Source: Candidatus Sumerlaeota bacterium
Lineage (GTDB): Bacteria; Sumerlaeota; Sumerlaeia; JADFCT01
Assembly: GCA_017161665.1 (NCBI GenBank)
Contig: JADFCT010000186.1
Location: forward strand, 1 to 7,419
Reading direction: 5' to 3'
DNA length: 7,419 nt
Below the pieces are notes generated by a model. The model saw nothing but the letters and a program-made list of their open reading frames with translations. It made no database searches and was not told the origin of the DNA. This document shows, one piece after another, positions 4,461 to 7,419 of the stretch (its first letter is position 1; the number at the start of each line of letters is the position of its first letter). Made by a program: the position numbers and the translations under genes.

Positions 4461-7382
4461 ATGATTTTGACGAAATCCTGCCATCGGAGAAGCCTGCCTG
4501 GGTTCGTGCTGGGGCTGGTCGTCGGTTTGTTGACGATTTCCACCGCTCGCGCGCAGGATCGGGAATCCTTCATGTCCGCCACCTGCGTGGGGGTCCGGCT
4601 CAATGATGAGGCGACGGTCTCGCAATTGCTGTTGGAATTCGACAAATCCTTCGAATATCGCCTCGCGCTCAGTGAGGATCGCCGCCGGATCACCCTGACC
4701 TGGCCGAATGTAAATGTGAATTTGCGAGAGAGTGATTTTCTGCGCAGTGATTCCCGGATCGAGTCGGTCACGCCGCAGCGGGCGCCGGGCGGCCCGTTTC
4801 ACCCTTGGGAATCGATCCAGATCCAATTGCGACGACCGGTTCCTCCCGCGCGCGCGGTTCAGAATTTCTGGAGCATGGACGCGCCGCCCCTGCTTCAGAT
4901 TATCATTGAAACCGAGGCGCCCGACGGGCCGACCTCCACGTCGATTCTGCCGCCGGGTTCGATTGTCTCGGGCTATCCGTTGCCCGAGTCCATGATGTAT
5001 TCCAGCCAGGCAGGCGAAGTGCAGGCGTTGGCGGATGCGTTGAAAATTCGTCCCTTTATGACGGACGCGCGCACGCGGACGGCGCGCGAGGACGATCTGG
5101 AGCGTTTTTTGTTCGCCGCCATCCTGAAGATGACCGAGGACGTGCCGCGCAGTCATAATCAAATTGAGGTCTTCCGCTGGTACGACGCCTCACGCAGTCT
5201 GTCGGCCCAGGTCTTCGATCACCCCCGCCACCTGAACATTGCCGATCATCTGTTCGCCCGCGCCGAATGCGCCTATCGCAGCCTGGCCCCCAATCGGTTC
5301 AATCATACCGTCAACGCTCTCAAACTGTATCTTCAGGTGGTCCCGGAAGATGACGTATGGGCGCCGTTCATTCACTTCCGTCTGTATCAAATCTATCGCG
5401 ATCAGGGCTATCGCCCGGAGATGCTGGCCTCGATCCGGGCGGCCATTCAGGGCGCCACGACGCCGTTTGTCGATCTGATGCGAATCCATTATGCCCGGGT
5501 TTTGCTGGAGGAGAGGCAACTCGAAGAGGCGCGGGCGCGGCTGGAGGATTTTGTCCGATCCTTCCCCGGGACGGCCTGTATGGCCGAAGCCCATTACCTG
5601 CTGGGCGAATTGACCCTGACGGAAATGGATGGGGACAATCCGTCGCTGAAAGTGGCCGCCTTTGAGCATTTCGTCGATATGTATGCAATCACAACGGCGC
5701 CGCTGACCGGCAGTCCGCCCCGGTTATTGAAGGTGGCCGATACGCTTCTGACGGGCGCGGAGGATTCGGGGCTGGACTGGGAGGATGTGGCGTATGACTT
5801 GTTGCGGCAGATCACCGAGCCGCGAACATTAAAGCCCGTGCCCGAAAAAGCGCAGGCCCATTTCCTGGTCGTGCAAAGCGCCCTGCGCAAAGCGGATAAA
5901 CTCAACCGTCGTCCGGATCTGGACGAAGCGACCCGCTATCGGCAGATCAGCGAGCAGTTGGATATTGCCGCGCGGCATTGCAAAATACTGGAGCAGGGCG
6001 CCGGGCTGGCCAATCCGGCCAATCCCAAAGAGGCGGAGCCGCCCTTCACCGTGGACCTGGGCGAAAAGGCCCAACTCCAACTGGCCCGGCTGGGCCATCT
6101 GGATCAGGGACGGGTCCGTCAGCGGGAAGCGGCGGGGCTGCCCCCCACATGGGAAATCGTCGAAGGTTCGGGAGAATTTCGCAGGATTGATGAACGCAGC
6201 GACAGCCTGGCCTATCGCCAGCCGGTGGATGCGCTGATCCGCCTTTTCGAAAAATCCCCGTCACGGACCAATCGCTATGAGGCCGGGGTCTCCTGGGTGG
6301 AAATGCTGGTCCAGCGGGATGAAATCATTGAAGCCCTTCTGGCCGCGGGACGGGTGCGCCAGCGCTTCCCACGCGCGACGGTCAACGACCTGGTTGATGA
6401 GTACTTCGCCGCCAACTTCAATGAAGGCGTTCGCCGGGCATTTGAGAAAAAGAACTATAATCAGGTCCTGACCCTGTTCGAAACAGCGAAGCCCTGGATG
6501 GACATGCTGGAGGTCGATCCCCATTCTTCAGAGTATGCCGAAGCCGTGAGGGCCAATCCGGCCAGGGCCCGCCAGGCGTTGCAAGCCTGGACCGGGTCCA
6601 AGGAGCGTCAGGCCATGTCCTTGTCGGAACTGGGCTTCTTTGCCGAGGCAGCGGAGATCCTGCGACAAATCGTCCGGGACATCGACACGGCCTATGCCTG
6701 GGAACCGCCCCCCGCGCCGATTCAGGTGATGGAGGAACTGGCCATTGCGCAACTACGGTCAGGCGACCCGCGTGGCGCATTGAAAACGCTGAATGAACGG
6801 TCGGTTCGGTTTGCCGATCAACTGGATAACGCGCAGTACATTGAACACGCCCGCTGTTTTGAAGCCCTCGGCGACCGGGATCGCGCCCGGCAGGCCCTGG
6901 AAATCACCCGCAGCGACAAATCCCTGGGGCTCGATCCACGCACGACGGCCTCGACCATGCTGGCCGATCAGTACGAGGCGACGGGCGACTTTGATCTGGC
7001 CGCCAAGGTCCTGAATGAAAATCTGCTCATGATCTATGAGGCCGGCATTCCGCTGGCGCAATCGCCCACGGCGCCCGAACTGCTGGTCCGTCTGGGCAAG
7101 CTGTATGATGATCAGGATCAAATCGACAGCGGGATTCGTGTCTATGAACAATACGTCAAACGGTTTCCGGACCGGCCGGATCATTCCCGCATCCGATATC
7201 GGCTGGGGCAACTCTATGTCCGCAAAGGCAATGCCGCGCAGGCCCGGCTGATCTTTCAGGCGTTGGTCGATGACGCCGACGCGGAGGAGCCGGACCCGCA
7301 ACAACAGCCGATTTATGCGAAACTGGCGCGCGCCGCCATTCAAGGCATGGATTTAAGCAATGAAGTTCGGCTCTCCAATTAG
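4461..7382 (+). CDS. Secreted TPR-repeat protein with N-terminal AMIN-like region
   Basis: A 973-residue exported protein. The Sec signal peptide has a basic start (MILTKSCHRR), a hydrophobic core (13-27) and an ARA/Q cleavage site after residue 31. Residues about 40-152 are beta-rich (LLLEFDKSFEYRLAL, RRITLTWPNV, ESIQIQLRRPV, LLQIIIETE) and resemble the AMIN domain that anchors periplasmic proteins to cell wall or outer-membrane machines; this is a visual match only. A linker (153-210) leads to a mostly helical region with degenerate tetratricopeptide-like repeats at about 259-410, 585-660, 718-818 and 829-935. The clearest are 343-370 (ending VRSFPG) and 874-904 (LVRLGKLYDDQDQIDSGIRV, ending KRFPD). 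Such proteins usually act as protein-protein scaffolds; no catalytic motif is seen. The start has only weak GGA and GAG stretches before it, but the signal peptide fixes the ATG at 4461. A next gene follows after 24 bp, suggesting an operon. The specific partner or machine is unknown. Confidence 0.85.
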   Translation: MILTKSCHRRSLPGFVLGLVVGLLTISTARAQDRESFMSATCVGVRLNDEATVSQLLLEFDKSFEYRLALSEDRRRITLTWPNVNVNLRESDFLRSDSRIESVTPQRAPGGPFHPWESIQIQLRRPVPPARAVQNFWSMDAPPLLQIIIETEAPDGPTSTSILPPGSIVSGYPLPESMMYSSQAGEVQALADALKIRPFMTDARTRTAREDDLERFLFAAILKMTEDVPRSHNQIEVFRWYDASRSLSAQVFDHPRHLNIADHLFARAECAYRSLAPNRFNHTVNALKLYLQVVPEDDVWAPFIHFRLYQIYRDQGYRPEMLASIRAAIQGATTPFVDLMRIHYARVLLEERQLEEARARLEDFVRSFPGTACMAEAHYLLGELTLTEMDGDNPSLKVAAFEHFVDMYAITTAPLTGSPPRLLKVADTLLTGAEDSGLDWEDVAYDLLRQITEPRTLKPVPEKAQAHFLVVQSALRKADKLNRRPDLDEATRYRQISEQLDIAARHCKILEQGAGLANPANPKEAEPPFTVDLGEKAQLQLARLGHLDQGRVRQREAAGLPPTWEIVEGSGEFRRIDERSDSLAYRQPVDALIRLFEKSPSRTNRYEAGVSWVEMLVQRDEIIEALLAAGRVRQRFPRATVNDLVDEYFAANFNEGVRRAFEKKNYNQVLTLFETAKPWMDMLEVDPHSSEYAEAVRANPARARQALQAWTGSKERQAMSLSELGFFAEAAEILRQIVRDIDTAYAWEPPPAPIQVMEELAIAQLRSGDPRGALKTLNERSVRFADQLDNAQYIEHARCFEALGDRDRARQALEITRSDKSLGLDPRTTASTMLADQYEATGDFDLAAKVLNENLLMIYEAGIPLAQSPTAPELLVRLGKLYDDQDQIDSGIRVYEQYVKRFPDRPDHSRIRYRLGQLYVRKGNAAQARLIFQALVDDADAEEPDPQQQPIYAKLARAAIQGMDLSNEVRLSN

Positions 7383-7406
7383 GAGACCGCCGAAGGAGAA
7401 AAACGG

Positions 7407-7419
7407 ATGGACACAGCCC
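7407..7419 (+). CDS. Start of a downstream gene, truncated by the window edge
   Basis: An ATG at 7407 is preceded by a strong AAGGAG (7393-7398) with an 8-nt spacer, 24 bp after the stop of the TPR-protein gene. Only Met-Asp-Thr-Ala can be read, so the product cannot be named. The spacing implies co-transcription with the TPR-protein gene. Confidence 0.6.

Noticed and set aside
1..7419. Insertion sequence, prophage or defence system
   Set aside because: No transposase, integrase, nuclease, toxin-antitoxin or phage gene is encoded, and no paired terminal inverted repeats with target duplication were seen.

Overview
The window looks like chromosomal DNA of a GC-rich, Gram-negative-type bacterium: it holds a predicted lipoprotein, a secreted TPR protein and an O-antigen-ligase-like membrane protein. 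Short phased repeats of the 'ATCTGCG' and 'ATTCGCG' kind lie between genes. From memory, such repeats and lipoproteins of this sort are common in environmental PVC-type and candidate-phylum bacteria. That placement is inference; nothing here fixes the taxonomy. There are no rRNA, tRNA, transposase, phage or CRISPR genes.

Layout. (1) Bases 1-206 are a tandem array with a 60-bp unit; its last, truncated copy supplies the stop codon of the ferritin gene. (2) Bases 199-2475 carry three minus-strand genes, read right to left: a lipoprotein of unknown function (DUF6263-like), a LOG-family nucleotide phosphoribohydrolase and a bacterial ferritin. The first two are only 39 bp apart. The ferritin follows after 108 bp that hold a possible promoter of its own and a strong hairpin. 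(3) Bases 2476-2883 are a 408-bp divergent intergenic region with a candidate promoter for the minus-strand genes, a repeat-like stretch containing three phased ATTCGCG heptamers, three A-tracts, and a hairpin just before the next gene. (4) Bases 2884-4215, plus strand, encode a polytopic O-antigen ligase/polymerase-family protein. (5) Bases 4216-4460 are intergenic, with a 12-bp palindrome and a good sigma70-like promoter. (6) Bases 4461-7382, plus strand, encode a 973-residue secreted protein with an N-terminal beta-rich (AMIN-like) region and many TPR-like helical repeats. (7) At 7407 a further gene begins behind a strong ribosome-binding site and runs out of the window.

How the parts work together. 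The ferritin stores iron in the cytoplasm. The LOG protein probably cleaves nucleoside 5'-monophosphates. The lipoprotein sits at a membrane. No shared pathway is evident, so the minus-strand group may be only a transcriptional unit. The plus-strand genes are envelope-related: the ligase probably handles a lipid-linked polysaccharide, and the TPR protein is probably a periplasmic scaffold expressed with the gene after it. I found no convincing new defence or mobile system. The most unusual feature is the repeat array that has merged with the end of the ferritin gene, together with the related phased-heptamer element about 2.5 kb away.
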